The notes under the pieces are model-generated. The model was not told where the DNA came from. It saw nothing but the letters and a program-made list of their open reading frames with translations, and ran no database searches. A stretch of DNA of 64,000 nucleotides, taken from NCBI GenBank assembly GCA_031292385.1, contig JARLHE010000011.1, forward strand, positions 43,879 to 107,878, written 5' to 3'. The stretch comes from Oligoflexia bacterium (GTDB lineage: Bacteria; Bdellovibrionota; UBA1018). Shown piece by piece: positions 27,771-36,568 of this stretch. The first letter of the stretch is position 1, and each line of letters starts with the position of its first letter. The translations under genes were made by a program, and so were the position numbers.

Positions 27771-27842
27771 AAATCCGCAGGAAGCGGTTCATACTACTCC
27801 TCTCTCTCAGCCCCCTAAGAACTACGGTTCTTAGGGGGTTTT
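27771..27842 (+). ncRNA. Candidate small regulatory RNA (~72 nt)
   Basis: The stretch has no credible open frame but has RNA-like parts in order. First comes a small hairpin CCGC-AGGAA-GCGG whose loop carries GGA, as CsrA-family binding sites do. Next is a single-stranded CTCCTCTCTCTCA (27797-27809) able to pair with Shine-Dalgarno sequences. Last is a terminator hairpin. Promoter match upstream fits sigma-54. Existence is inferred from sequence only. Confidence 0.55.
27811..27842 (+). terminator. Strong intrinsic terminator with UACG tetraloop
   Basis: CCCCCTAAGAAC (27811-27822) pairs perfectly with 27827-27838 around a TACG loop and is followed by TTTTA. It works on the plus strand, where no protein gene lies upstream, and so supports the small RNA. 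Confidence 0.85.
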
Positions 27843-27851
27843 ATTGCATAC

Positions 27852-27881
27852 TTGACTCGCTCGCACCGCAGCTCGTATAAG
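27852..27881 (+). promoter_or_regulatory. Sigma-70-type promoter of the lipA operon
   Basis: TTGACT (27852-27857), an 18-base spacer and TATAAG (27876-27881). Transcription would start about 27888, leaving only a few bases before the lipA ATG, so the leader is very short. Confidence 0.6.
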
Positions 27882-27893
27882 ATCTGATCTCTT

Positions 27894-28937
27894 ATGGCTA
27901 TTTTTCGCGAACTCCCGGTTCTGACGGCTGGATCTCCTGCAGAAGCTTCCGCTTCGGCCGGACGTCCCCAGGCACGGCCGCTTTCGCCTTCGCGTGCACG
28001 GGAAATCCTCAGCCAGCGCAAGCCGGAGTGGCTTAAAATTCGGCCGCCGGGTGGCGAGTCTTACCTGACGATCAAGGGCTTGCTGCGTGAGCGAAAGCTT
28101 CACACTGTTTGCGAGGAAGCCCACTGCCCCAATGTCTCCGAATGCTGGGCGAGCGGTACGGCCACGTTTATGCTGGGCGGGGATACCTGCACGCGCGCTT
28201 GTCGTTTCTGCGCGGTGAAGACTGCACGAATTCCGCCGCCCCTGGATCCCGAGGAGCCCTACCATATCGCCGAAAGCATCGCGGCGCTCGGTCTGCGCTA
28301 CGTGGTTTTGACCTCGGTTGATCGAGATGACATGGCGGATGGCGGAGCCGGGCATTTTGCCGCGACGATTAGCGAGATCAAGCGTTTGGATCCTAAAATC
28401 ATCGTCGAAGCGCTGGTTCCTGATTTCCGAGGCAATGTGAAAGACGTCCAGACGATCGTCGATTCAGGTCTTGACGTTTACGCCCACAACATCGAGACCG
28501 TGGAGCGCCTGCAGTATCGCGTGCGCGATCCGCGCGCGGGCTATGCGCAATCGCTTGCGACCCTTCGCGCGGCCAAAACGCATGCGCAGGCCACGGGTCG
28601 CCGGCTTTTTACGAAGAGCGCGGTCATGCTGGGTTTGGGCGAAGAAGGCGCGGAGCTTGACGAAGCCTTTCGCGATTTGCGGGCGAACGATGTCGATGTG
28701 CTGACGATCGGGCAGTATTTGCGTCCATCGCTCGATCATCTTCCTGTTGAAAAGTATTACACGCCGGATGAGTTTGCCGAAATCGGCAAGCGATCCGAAG
28801 CGACGGGGTTCCTGTACGTCGCGTCCGGTCCGATGGTGCGATCGAGTTATAAAGCGGGCGAGTTTTTCATTGAAAGCGCGCTTAAGAAGCGCGACGAGCG
28901 CGCGCTGAGAAAAGAGGAGAAACTAAATGGAATTTAA
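27894..28937 (+). CDS. lipA: Lipoyl synthase
   Basis: Radical SAM enzyme inserting two sulphurs into octanoyl groups bound to E2 or GcvH. 347 residues. Auxiliary cluster Cys C73, C78 and C84, radical SAM cluster C99-C103-C106, and the C-terminal [10 protein letters not shown] with the Arg-Ser-Ser-Tyr ligand motif. A ~45-residue N-terminal stretch rich in Ala/Ser/Pro precedes the core. First gene of an operon with E2, E3 and lipB: it overlaps E2 by 11 bases. Confidence 0.96.
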   Translation: MAIFRELPVLTAGSPAEASASAGRPQARPLSPSRAREILSQRKPEWLKIRPPGGESYLTIKGLLRERKLHTVCEEAHCPNVSECWASGTATFMLGGDTCTRACRFCAVKTARIPPPLDPEEPYHIAESIAALGLRYVVLTSVDRDDMADGGAGHFAATISEIKRLDPKIIVEALVPDFRGNVKDVQTIVDSGLDVYAHNIETVERLQYRVRDPRAGYAQSLATLRAAKTHAQATGRRLFTKSAVMLGLGEEGAELDEAFRDLRANDVDVLTIGQYLRPSLDHLPVEKYYTPDEFAEIGKRSEATGFLYVASGPMVRSSYKAGEFFIESALKKRDERALRKEEKLNGI

Positions 28938-30171
28938 GCTACCGGAGTTAGGCGAAGGCGTTCACGAAGGAGAGTTGATCAAGTGGAAAGTGAAGCCAGG
29001 CGACTCGGTCAAATACGATCAGCCGCTTTGCGAGATCATGACCGATAAAGCCACGGTCGAAATTCCATCGGCAATCCAGGGTAAAGTCCTTCAAATGCAC
29101 GCCAAAGAAGGCGATACCGTCCACGTCGGGCAACTCATGCTTTCTTTCGAGGGATCGATGGCCGCTGCCGGCGCGCCGGCTCCAGCGGCAGCTCCGGCTC
29201 CGAGTGCTCCTGCGGTTTCGGCAGCTCCGGCCGCCCCTGCGGCGGTGAGCGCTGGCGCGGCCGAAGTGTCGGTCGCGACCCGCGTGGCGGCTGCTCCGTC
29301 CACTCGTCGATTCGCCCGTGAAAATGGCGTTGAATTGTCGCAAGTCGAAGCAACCGGTCCCCATGGTCGCGTGATGCGGGAAGATGTTGAGCGTTCGCTC
29401 GGCGGCGGCGCCAAAGCCCCGAGTGCTGCTCGGGCGCGAACCGGCATTCCGGCACAGCAGGCGGAAGAGCGCGTTCCGTTCCGCGGCCTTCGCAAAAAGA
29501 TCGCAGAAAAAATGCGTCAATCCAAAGATCATGCCGCGCACTTCACCTATGTTGAAGAAGCGGATGCGACCGAACTTGTGCGTTTGCGCAATTCGGCCAA
29601 GGAAATCGGCGCGGCCGAAGGGGTTAAAGTCACCTATCTGCCTTTCATCATGAAGGCGATGGTCGCGGCTTTGAAGAAGTATCCGATTCTGAACTCAAGC
29701 CTCGATGAAGAAAAAAATGAGCTGGTTTACAAGCACTACTTCAATATCGGGCTTTCGGTTCAAACCGATGACGGTCTCACCGCGCCGGTCGTGAAAGACG
29801 TTCAGCATAAATCGGTGATGGAGCTCGCGAAGGAAATCCAAGATCTCGTCGATCGCGCGCGCAATAAAAAACTCACCATGGAAGACCTCACCGGCAGCAC
29901 CATCACGCTGACCAACGCGGGCTCCATCGGCGGGCTTTTCGCGACCCCGGTGATCAATTATCCGGAAGTCGCGATCTTGGGCTTCAACAAAATTTTCCGT
30001 AAGCCCGTGGCTGTCACGCGCAATAAAGTAGAGACGATCGAAGTTCGCGACTGGACTTATTTCTCGATCTCGCTCGACCACCGCGTGGTCGACGGCGCGA
30101 TCGGCGCCGAGTTCATGAAGCTCTTCATCAAGTACATCGAAAATCCTGCTCTCATGGTGCTGGAGGCATAA
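28927..30171 (+). CDS. 2-oxoacid dehydrogenase E2 (dihydrolipoyl acyltransferase)
   Basis: 414 residues in classic order: one lipoyl domain (residues 1-77, modified Lys41 in DKATVEI), an Ala/Pro linker, the E3/E1-binding domain (~120-160, [18 protein letters not shown]), a second linker, and the catalytic core ending in DHRVVDG. A single lipoyl domain with this core suits either pyruvate or branched-chain complexes. An isovaleryl-CoA-dehydrogenase-like gene in the window makes branched-chain use possible, but the substrate cannot be fixed. E1 genes are not adjacent. Next gene starts at once after its stop. Confidence 0.93.
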   Translation: MEFKLPELGEGVHEGELIKWKVKPGDSVKYDQPLCEIMTDKATVEIPSAIQGKVLQMHAKEGDTVHVGQLMLSFEGSMAAAGAPAPAAAPAPSAPAVSAAPAAPAAVSAGAAEVSVATRVAAAPSTRRFARENGVELSQVEATGPHGRVMREDVERSLGGGAKAPSAARARTGIPAQQAEERVPFRGLRKKIAEKMRQSKDHAAHFTYVEEADATELVRLRNSAKEIGAAEGVKVTYLPFIMKAMVAALKKYPILNSSLDEEKNELVYKHYFNIGLSVQTDDGLTAPVVKDVQHKSVMELAKEIQDLVDRARNKKLTMEDLTGSTITLTNAGSIGGLFATPVINYPEVAILGFNKIFRKPVAVTRNKVETIEVRDWTYFSISLDHRVVDGAIGAEFMKLFIKYIENPALMVLEA

Positions 30172-31596
30172 ATGGCGACTCGTAACGAAACAGCGGATGT
30201 GGTTGTTATCGGAGCGGGTCCCGCGGGCTATCCCTGCGCGATTCGCCTGGCTCAGCTCGGCAAGAAAGTTACCGTCATCGAGAAGGCGGAAGTCGGCGGC
30301 GTTTGCTTGAATCGCGGATGCATTCCTTCAAAGGCTTTGATCCATGCCGGCAAGACGTTCGAAGGGCTCAATCACCTCGATACGATGGGCATTGAGAATG
30401 CGGGCGCCAAGCCCAAGATCAACATGCCCAAGCTCATCGCCTGGAAAGAGACGGTGGTGAAGAAGCTCACCGGCGGCGTGAGCGGGCTTCTCAAGGCCAA
30501 TGGCTGCACCGTGATCGCGGGCGACGCGAAATTCACTTCGCCCAAGACGCTTGAAGTGAAGGCGGGCAATGACACCATTCAGCTCACGTTCAATCAGTGC
30601 GTGATCGCGACGGGCTCTCGTCCCGCGAAGCTTCCGGGCTTCGAAGTCGATCAAAAGCGCATTATCGATAGCACGGGCGCGCTTTCGCTCGAGCAGTTGC
30701 CCAAGACGATGCTCTGCATCGGCGGCGGTTACATCGGGCTCGAGCTCGGAACGTTTTATTCCAAAGCCGGAACGAAAGTCACGGTGGTAGAAGCTTTCCC
30801 GACGCTTCTCGGCTCGATCGATCCCGATCTCACCCGCGTTGTGGCGAAGAAGCTCGATAAATCGGGCGTAGCGGTTCATCTCAAGACTTCGGTTAAGGGC
30901 TGCAAAGTCACGTCCAAGGGCGTTGAAGTCACTCTTCAACCGGAAGGCGCAGCGGCACGCACCGAGACCTTCGATACGGTGCTGGTCACCATCGGTCGCA
31001 CTCCGAACAACGAAAACCTGGGCCTGGATAAGGCCGGCGTGAAGCTCGATTCAAAAGGCTTCATTCCTGTCGATGCTCAGCGCCGCACGAACGTTGCCAA
31101 CATTTACGCGATCGGCGATATTGCCGGCCAACCTCTGCTGGCTCATAAGGGCACGAAAGAGGGATTGGTCGCCGCCGAAGCGATTGCCGGCAAGAAAGTA
31201 GCTTACGATGTGGTGGCGATTCCGGCCGTGGTTTTCACGGATCCTGAAATCGCAACCGTCGGCATGACCGAAGCTGAAGCCAAAGCCAAAGGTATTGCGG
31301 TGAAGGTCGGTCAATTCCCATACGCCGCCAACGGCCGCGCGCTTTCGGTGGGCGAGCCCGACGGGATGGCGAAGATCGTGGGCGACGCGAAAACGGGACG
31401 CCTTTTGGGCGTGCACATCGTGGGAGCCGAGGCTTCGAACCTGATTTCGGAAGCGGCTCTTGCCCTCGAGATGGGCGCAGCCGTCGAAGATCTCGCGCTC
31501 ACCGTGCATCCGCATCCGACGCTTCCTGAAATCTTGATGGAAGGCGCTGAAGTCGCGCTCGGTCATCCGATCCACGTCTTCACGAAAAGAGCATGA
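30172..31596 (+). CDS. lpdA: Dihydrolipoyl dehydrogenase (E3)
   Basis: FAD/NAD enzyme that reoxidises lipoamide in 2-oxoacid dehydrogenase and glycine cleavage complexes. 474 residues. FAD-binding GAGPAGY, redox pair C45-LNRG-C50, NAD-binding GGGYIGLELG and the C-terminal catalytic HPHPTLPE. Begins directly after the E2 stop and overlaps lipB by four bases. Confidence 0.96.
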   Translation: MATRNETADVVVIGAGPAGYPCAIRLAQLGKKVTVIEKAEVGGVCLNRGCIPSKALIHAGKTFEGLNHLDTMGIENAGAKPKINMPKLIAWKETVVKKLTGGVSGLLKANGCTVIAGDAKFTSPKTLEVKAGNDTIQLTFNQCVIATGSRPAKLPGFEVDQKRIIDSTGALSLEQLPKTMLCIGGGYIGLELGTFYSKAGTKVTVVEAFPTLLGSIDPDLTRVVAKKLDKSGVAVHLKTSVKGCKVTSKGVEVTLQPEGAAARTETFDTVLVTIGRTPNNENLGLDKAGVKLDSKGFIPVDAQRRTNVANIYAIGDIAGQPLLAHKGTKEGLVAAEAIAGKKVAYDVVAIPAVVFTDPEIATVGMTEAEAKAKGIAVKVGQFPYAANGRALSVGEPDGMAKIVGDAKTGRLLGVHIVGAEASNLISEAALALEMGAAVEDLALTVHPHPTLPEILMEGAEVALGHPIHVFTKRA

Positions 31597-32306
31597 GGTT
31601 TTGGTCTCTCCGAGGTGATCAGGGAGAGACCGTCTCATACGCGAACGCGCGTGAGCTGCAGTTAACGCTGCTCGAGCGTCGCGCCGCGGATGAGTGCCCA
31701 GACACTATTTTGTTCCTGGAGCATGACCCGGTCATCACTCGCGGTCGCGGCTTGCAGTTCACGGGCGCGCCCCGGCCGCGCCATATGCCGGTGCCAGTAG
31801 CGCTGCCTCCGGGAATCGAGTTTTCGGAAAGCGAAAGGGGGGGCGACCTCACTTATCACGGACCCGGCCAGCTCGTCGTTTACCCGATCGTGAAATTGGA
31901 CGGCAGCAATCCGTTCGCGCCCCATCATGACGTTACCGGATTTCTCAGGCGCTTCGAGCAGATTTTCATCGATGAGCTCGCCTCCCGCGGCTTGAATGCG
32001 GAGGCGCGCGAAAACGCGACCGGCGTCTGGGTCGGCGAAAAAAAAGTCGCCTCGATCGGCATCGCGGTGAGAAAATGGGTGACTTACCACGGCATCGCCA
32101 TCAACGTCGTGAACGATCTCGCGCCTTTCAGTCTCATTTCTCCCTGCGGCTTCGCGCCCGAAGTCATGGCTCGTTTGAGTGATCTCATTCCTGGCTTTGG
32201 CACGAGCGCCGCTGATTGGCGTACGGATCTTGAGCACGGGCTTGCGTCGCGAATCGAAAAGGATGCGAAAATTGAGAGAATCACGCTCAGCGAAGCGCTC
32301 CGCTAA
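31593..32306 (+). CDS. lipB: Octanoyl-[ACP]:protein octanoyltransferase
   Basis: Transfers octanoyl groups from ACP to the lipoyl domains, supplying substrate to LipA from the same operon. 237 residues. Signature GGDLTYHGPGQLVVYP, catalytic Lys in GEKKVASIG, and Cys in ISPCGF (~residue 184). ATGA overlap with lpdA; its 3' end overlaps the MBL gene. Confidence 0.95.
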   Translation: MRFWSLRGDQGETVSYANARELQLTLLERRAADECPDTILFLEHDPVITRGRGLQFTGAPRPRHMPVPVALPPGIEFSESERGGDLTYHGPGQLVVYPIVKLDGSNPFAPHHDVTGFLRRFEQIFIDELASRGLNAEARENATGVWVGEKKVASIGIAVRKWVTYHGIAINVVNDLAPFSLISPCGFAPEVMARLSDLIPGFGTSAADWRTDLEHGLASRIEKDAKIERITLSEALR

Positions 32307-33063
32307 AATTCAGGTCATTGGCTGCGGCGAGGCGTTTGATGTTGATTTAGGAAATACTTCTTATCTTTTCTCGGGAGTAGGCTACCCATCCATCTTGTTT
32401 GATTGCGGTTACCAAATCCCGGAACGGCTTTGGAAAGCAGAGCTTCATTCGTCGCTCGACGCCGTGTGCTTCACGCACCTGCATGCGGATCACTCGTTTG
32501 GAATTGTTCCCCTTTTGATGCGATACTGGGAAGAGAAAAGGCGTAAGCCCCTTGATATCTTCGGCCCGCGGTGCATTCAAACCTACGTTCGAAAGCTTTT
32601 CGATCTTGGCTATCCGGGAGCCTTCAATCGCCTTGGATTTTCGCTTCGCTTTCATGAATTCTCGCCAGCGAAGCCATTGACCTGGAAAGGACTCAAATTC
32701 TCCACCGCGCGAACGGTGCACTCCGTGCTCAACCTGACGATTCGCGTGGACTTAAAGGGGATGGCCAAATCTTTCGCCGTCAGCGGCGACGGTCAAATCA
32801 CGGAAGAAACAATGCGCCTTGTTGAAGACGTCGATCTATTGTTTCAAGAAGTCTATACCGCCGAACCTGAAGTGCCGGTACATGCTGACTTGCAAACCGT
32901 AGCCGCATTTGTTGCGCGGGCACGGTTAAAGAAAGTTCTGATTGCGCATCAAGGCCGAGGTGAGAAGCCGCGCGTCCTTTGGCGAGTGAGTCAGCTTGCT
33001 AAGAAGGATCGCCGGTGGGGCGTCAGCAGGGTTGGGCTTGCTAGCCGACTTGTATGGGGATAA
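32263..33063 (+). CDS. Metallo-beta-lactamase-fold hydrolase (RNase Z-like)
   Basis: 266 residues from ATG 32263; a TTG at 32272 with AAAAGGA upstream is an alternative. The HxHxDH motif THLHADHSFG, a later His (TVHSV), Asp (VSGDG) and His (LIAHQG) complete a two-metal site of the RNase Z/ElaC-like branch. Substrate unknown: tRNA 3' end, a phosphodiester or a lactone are all possible. It overlaps lipB at its start and the convergent kinase gene at its end. Confidence 0.82.
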   Translation: MRKLRESRSAKRSAKIQVIGCGEAFDVDLGNTSYLFSGVGYPSILFDCGYQIPERLWKAELHSSLDAVCFTHLHADHSFGIVPLLMRYWEEKRRKPLDIFGPRCIQTYVRKLFDLGYPGAFNRLGFSLRFHEFSPAKPLTWKGLKFSTARTVHSVLNLTIRVDLKGMAKSFAVSGDGQITEETMRLVEDVDLLFQEVYTAEPEVPVHADLQTVAAFVARARLKKVLIAHQGRGEKPRVLWRVSQLAKKDRRWGVSRVGLASRLVWG

Positions 33064-34804
33064 TTCCAGCCATCGCCTTGGGTAATAGCTTTAGGCCTTT
33101 TGCAGCGCAGGTTTTCCTGAGTTCCAGCTCATCAGATCTTCCCGTCACGATCAATGATCTTGAAGCGATGCCTAGCATTTCTACGATATCAAGACCCGTT
33201 TGTTTCGAGTCGTGAAATTCGTAGTCACAAAGGTAGAGAGGGTGGTCGACGTCTCCGACGGTCGTGCGAAACCACGTCAAGATCTGTTCCGGCGAGTCAA
33301 AGTGCAGGAGATTGATGTCTGGTAACGATTTTAGGCGCCTCTTCCATAGGTCATGGATGCCCCTGTCATCGTCAAGAACTACGACCGTCGCAGGCCGTTC
33401 GATTCGAATCACGTCCGCAAACCAAGCGGGGGCCTCATGAAACGGAATTTCAATCCATACGGTCGTCCCGACTTCTACTTCAGATTCGATCTTGAGGGAT
33501 CCGCCCCAAGCCTCGACCGTGGCCTTCGCATGAGATAAGCCCAAGCCATTGCCATCTGCCTTTCCGAACGTTCCTCCACGTTTAATTACTTTTGATAGAA
33601 GCTCGGCAGAGATCCCCTTGCCGTTATCTCTCACTGAAATAAGTGCGTTTTGGTCCCGTCTTCTAAGCGCTATGTCGATCTCACCACTGTTTCTTTCCAT
33701 CGCCTCGATCGCATTATTCATCAAATTTGAAAGGATACGGTCGAGATCCAGGGGCCGTATTTCTGAAAATAGGCCCGCTGCATCATCATCGATGTGGGAT
33801 CGGATCGCGATTTCCGGGTGGTCGGAAAATTGAAGTCGCTTTTGCGAAACCGCGGCTTCCATCATCTGAGCAAGGAGTTCCGGTGTTCGAGACTCCGATG
33901 TGGCAGCCGATCCAGCGCCAATGAGATCGAACGGACGCTCCAGATTTTGAGCACGCTCCCGACCCTTTGCTAGCAGATTGTTGGCGATGTCCCGGATTCG
34001 ATTTACAGCGCTTCGAAGCTGGTCTTTGCTGCGCTCATCGAGCCCGTCAGTCGAATGAGTGAATGCGAGAAGTGCAGCCAGAGGGGAGCGGATGTCGTGG
34101 GATACTTGTGACGCAAGCTGCGCCAAGGCTACATCCGTGGCATCTTCGGCAATTTTTTTCTTTGCGTTCATCAGTTCGCGCAAAGAGGTTATCATCGCGT
34201 AACCTAGAGGGCGGACTTCTTCTGGGAGGCCGTCGAGAGCGTCCTCGTTTTCATTTTCCAGTATACCTGCGATAGATGTTGCGAACTGGTATTCGATTTT
34301 GAACGAGTCACTTTTAAATTTAATTAAGACGTAAAATGTAATACCGGTAATTATAATAAAAAAGAGTAGGGTAATTGCGGTAAGTTCTATCGCGCTTTGG
34401 ATTGAAACGTCCGATCGTATAAAAGCAATCGTGTTTGGGCCACTTAATACGGGAATTTCCACTTTTATGTAGGAAAAACCTGGGTTTTTGTCGGTTTTGC
34501 ACTTGCTAGCGGGATTGTCGTTCCAGCATAAAATGACATTTTTAAAGCTGTGATCCGTGTCCCGTTCCAGACCTTCAAAGAACGGCCGCCACTGGCCGGC
34601 AGCGATGATCTCTTGATTCGAGTCAACTAAGAAATTGAAAAACTGTTTCTTTTCTTGAATTATACGGTGGACAAAATAGCCAGAAATTCCGGCCCAAACT
34701 AGCAAAATACCGATGGAAAAACACGACAAAGTTCGAATTCCCGACGTCCGAAGTGTCTCAAAAATCCTGTAGGTTAGCTTAGGGCTTCGTTTATAGGTGC
34801 TCAT
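33041..34804 (-). CDS. Hybrid sensor histidine kinase with C-terminal receiver domain
   Basis: 587 residues. Two membrane helices (~25-44 and ~140-160) frame a ~95-residue periplasmic sensor with two Cys; a linker leads to a dimerisation domain with phosphoacceptor His (~237, SHDIRSPLAALL), then a complete HATPase (N box NLMNNAIEA, G1 DNGKGIS, G2 GNGLGLS), and a receiver domain with phosphoacceptor Asp (~528, LCDYEF) and late Lys (~573). It is divergent from the small peptide / peptide-binding / YcaO genes, the likely sensor of that module. Codon use is AT-richer than in the genes to its left. Confidence 0.9.
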   Translation of the reverse strand: MSTYKRSPKLTYRIFETLRTSGIRTLSCFSIGILLVWAGISGYFVHRIIQEKKQFFNFLVDSNQEIIAAGQWRPFFEGLERDTDHSFKNVILCWNDNPASKCKTDKNPGFSYIKVEIPVLSGPNTIAFIRSDVSIQSAIELTAITLLFFIIITGITFYVLIKFKSDSFKIEYQFATSIAGILENENEDALDGLPEEVRPLGYAMITSLRELMNAKKKIAEDATDVALAQLASQVSHDIRSPLAALLAFTHSTDGLDERSKDQLRSAVNRIRDIANNLLAKGRERAQNLERPFDLIGAGSAATSESRTPELLAQMMEAAVSQKRLQFSDHPEIAIRSHIDDDAAGLFSEIRPLDLDRILSNLMNNAIEAMERNSGEIDIALRRRDQNALISVRDNGKGISAELLSKVIKRGGTFGKADGNGLGLSHAKATVEAWGGSLKIESEVEVGTTVWIEIPFHEAPAWFADVIRIERPATVVVLDDDRGIHDLWKRRLKSLPDINLLHFDSPEQILTWFRTTVGDVDHPLYLCDYEFHDSKQTGLDIVEMLGIASRSLIVTGRSDELELRKTCAAKGLKLLPKAMAGIIPIQVG

Positions 34805-34833
34805 AAAATTTATTGAACCGTGTGTCTCATGTG

Positions 34834-34862
34834 TTGACGCATAGAGTCAAGTTGTGTTATCT
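34834..34862 (+). promoter_or_regulatory. Promoter with overlapping inverted repeat
   Basis: TTGACG (34834-34839), 17 bases, TTATCT (34857-34862). TTGAC and GTCAA (34846-34850) form an inverted repeat covering the -35 region, a plausible operator in the short gap between the kinase and the peptide gene. Confidence 0.45.
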
Positions 34863-34896
34863 AGATCGCGCGTTCGTTCTCGGAAGGAGAGAATTT

Positions 34897-35058
34897 ATGT
34901 CGTGGAAGAAGTTTGGCTATTTTTTTGCCTTTTTGGCTATCGTTGCAATTCAGTGTTTTTCGTTGATTTCAGGTGCTGTTGCAAAGATTCAAAAAAGGAA
35001 AACCCCAGTGCAGGTGATTGCTGATGGCGGCGGTGATACTCCGACACGAAGAGTCTAG
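34897..35058 (+). CDS. 53-residue leader-like peptide (candidate precursor or pheromone)
   Basis: AGGAGA lies eight bases before the ATG, an excellent ribosome binding site. The product has a basic start (MSWKK), a hydrophobic run (residues ~7-29) ending in G-A-V-A, and a polar basic tail of 24 residues beginning KIQKRK and ending GGGDTPTRRV. If cleaved after A-V-A the tail would be released. The gene overlaps the next by 35 bases, and the operon continues with a peptide-binding protein and a YcaO-family protein, so I propose it is a modified or sensed peptide. No similarity to known precursors is recognised; a membrane-anchored microprotein is the alternative. Confidence 0.6.
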   Translation: MSWKKFGYFFAFLAIVAIQCFSLISGAVAKIQKRKTPVQVIADGGGDTPTRRV

Positions 35059-36568
35059 CGCATTTTCTATAATCCTATTTGTCGCACTTTTATTGGTGGG
35101 GCAGAATTCATGGGCGGAGAAAACTGTGACTCAAACGAAAATTATAGGTTCTCTCAATGGGGCGCCAGAAAAGTTAGATCCAGCTGCCATAGTTGATAGC
35201 GCGCAATGGCATGCTCTGATTAATTTAGGCGTCAATTTAATTACCCACGATCACCAAGGGAGGCTTCTGGGGGAGGCGGCAAAGTCATGGACTGTCTCAG
35301 ACGACTTTCAAACATTTTCTTTTGATTTGGTTGAAGGGCTTCGTGACTCAGACGGAAATCCGCTTGACTCCTCTGATTGGAAAGCGACGTTTCTTCATCT
35401 CTTGAGATCGGGCGGCTCAACACACAGTTTTATTTCCGAGTTTCTTGCGATTGACGGAATTGTCACGCCAAGCCCAACTCGATTGATTCTCCACCTAAAG
35501 CAGCCTTATAAAACCCTGATTCAGCGACTTACAACACCCGAGTTTATTTTATTGCCGAAAAGGGCGATTATGACATCCGGCGAGGTTGATCTGAAAATAT
35601 CGAGCGGGCCATATCGAGTGAAGGAATTTGATCGTGCTGATCAGTCCTGCACTTTAGAGGTAAATCGATATTGGTCACATTATAGCTTAGAGCAGTTTCA
35701 GGAAGTTGTCTTAAAACAACGACCGAATAGGACAGGTGACCTCATACAAAATTTAGCAAGCGGGGCGTGGGGCTTCTCGATCTTTATGCCTATTCCTACT
35801 GATCCAGAGATCACAAAGCTTGAGAATTTTGTTCAGCAAGGAAAAATAATATCGAGGCCAACAGAGCTGAGTAGTGTGGGATTTGTCCTATTCTTTGATA
35901 CTAAGCGACTGAATACCCGCGCACAGCGACTTGCGCTTGCCGCAGCTATTGGCGATCGGGCTGATCTTGATCTTAATCGCCTTTCGGCGAAAGCCGCGCG
36001 TCAGATTTATCCGCCTGGATTCAGTGGTGCACTAGCTCCTGAAGACGAGGTGGCCTTGAAAAAGTCGATTAAAGCCTCCAGTAATCTGAATGAGCTGCCT
36101 GAGAAGTTGGTCGGATATGGAAGCGTTGGTGGGTTTTTGAGCGGCGCACCGCAATGGGTCGAGAAAGCGCTCAAAGACGCCGGCATTGATGTGAGCATTA
36201 AAGAAATGCCATATACCGATTACCAAGAGAAACATAAGTCATGGGATCATGACTTTGTCGTCGTGATGACCGGCATGAATGCAAAGGATCCCGCAGGAAG
36301 TCTTTTGACTCTGCTGAGCCCTAAGAGCGGAATCATCCCCGATCCTGATGGGGCGCTGAATGCGCTCTTGCAGCAGGCAGTGCAAGCCGACACGAATAGA
36401 AGAGCCCAGTTTTTGCATGACGTCTCTTCGCGTTTAATTTCTGAAGGTCGGATAGTGCCATTTGTTCATTACGGGAATACCGTGCTTTCGTCGGCATCCA
36501 TCGATGCTTTCCCGCCTACGAGATATGATGACGAGCTACGGCTCTCAGAAATACGATGGAAGAAGTAA
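35024..36568 (+). CDS. Periplasmic peptide-binding protein (SBP_bac_5 / OppA type)
   Basis: 514 residues from ATG 35024 (AGGTGA eight bases before). A signal peptide (IILFVALLLVGQNSWA) ends near residue 34. The mature protein follows the OppA/DppA pattern: GAPEKLDPA, then LAKSW-like segment AAKSWTVSDDFQTFSFDL with DSSDWKATF, and a late ISEGRIVPFVHYG region. No permease or ATPase genes are adjacent, so it may hand peptide to a sensor rather than import it. The start lies inside the peptide gene and the end overlaps the YcaO-like gene by 13 bases. Confidence 0.85.
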   Translation: MAAVILRHEESSAFSIILFVALLLVGQNSWAEKTVTQTKIIGSLNGAPEKLDPAAIVDSAQWHALINLGVNLITHDHQGRLLGEAAKSWTVSDDFQTFSFDLVEGLRDSDGNPLDSSDWKATFLHLLRSGGSTHSFISEFLAIDGIVTPSPTRLILHLKQPYKTLIQRLTTPEFILLPKRAIMTSGEVDLKISSGPYRVKEFDRADQSCTLEVNRYWSHYSLEQFQEVVLKQRPNRTGDLIQNLASGAWGFSIFMPIPTDPEITKLENFVQQGKIISRPTELSSVGFVLFFDTKRLNTRAQRLALAAAIGDRADLDLNRLSAKAARQIYPPGFSGALAPEDEVALKKSIKASSNLNELPEKLVGYGSVGGFLSGAPQWVEKALKDAGIDVSIKEMPYTDYQEKHKSWDHDFVVVMTGMNAKDPAGSLLTLLSPKSGIIPDPDGALNALLQQAVQADTNRRAQFLHDVSSRLISEGRIVPFVHYGNTVLSSASIDAFPPTRYDDELRLSEIRWKK

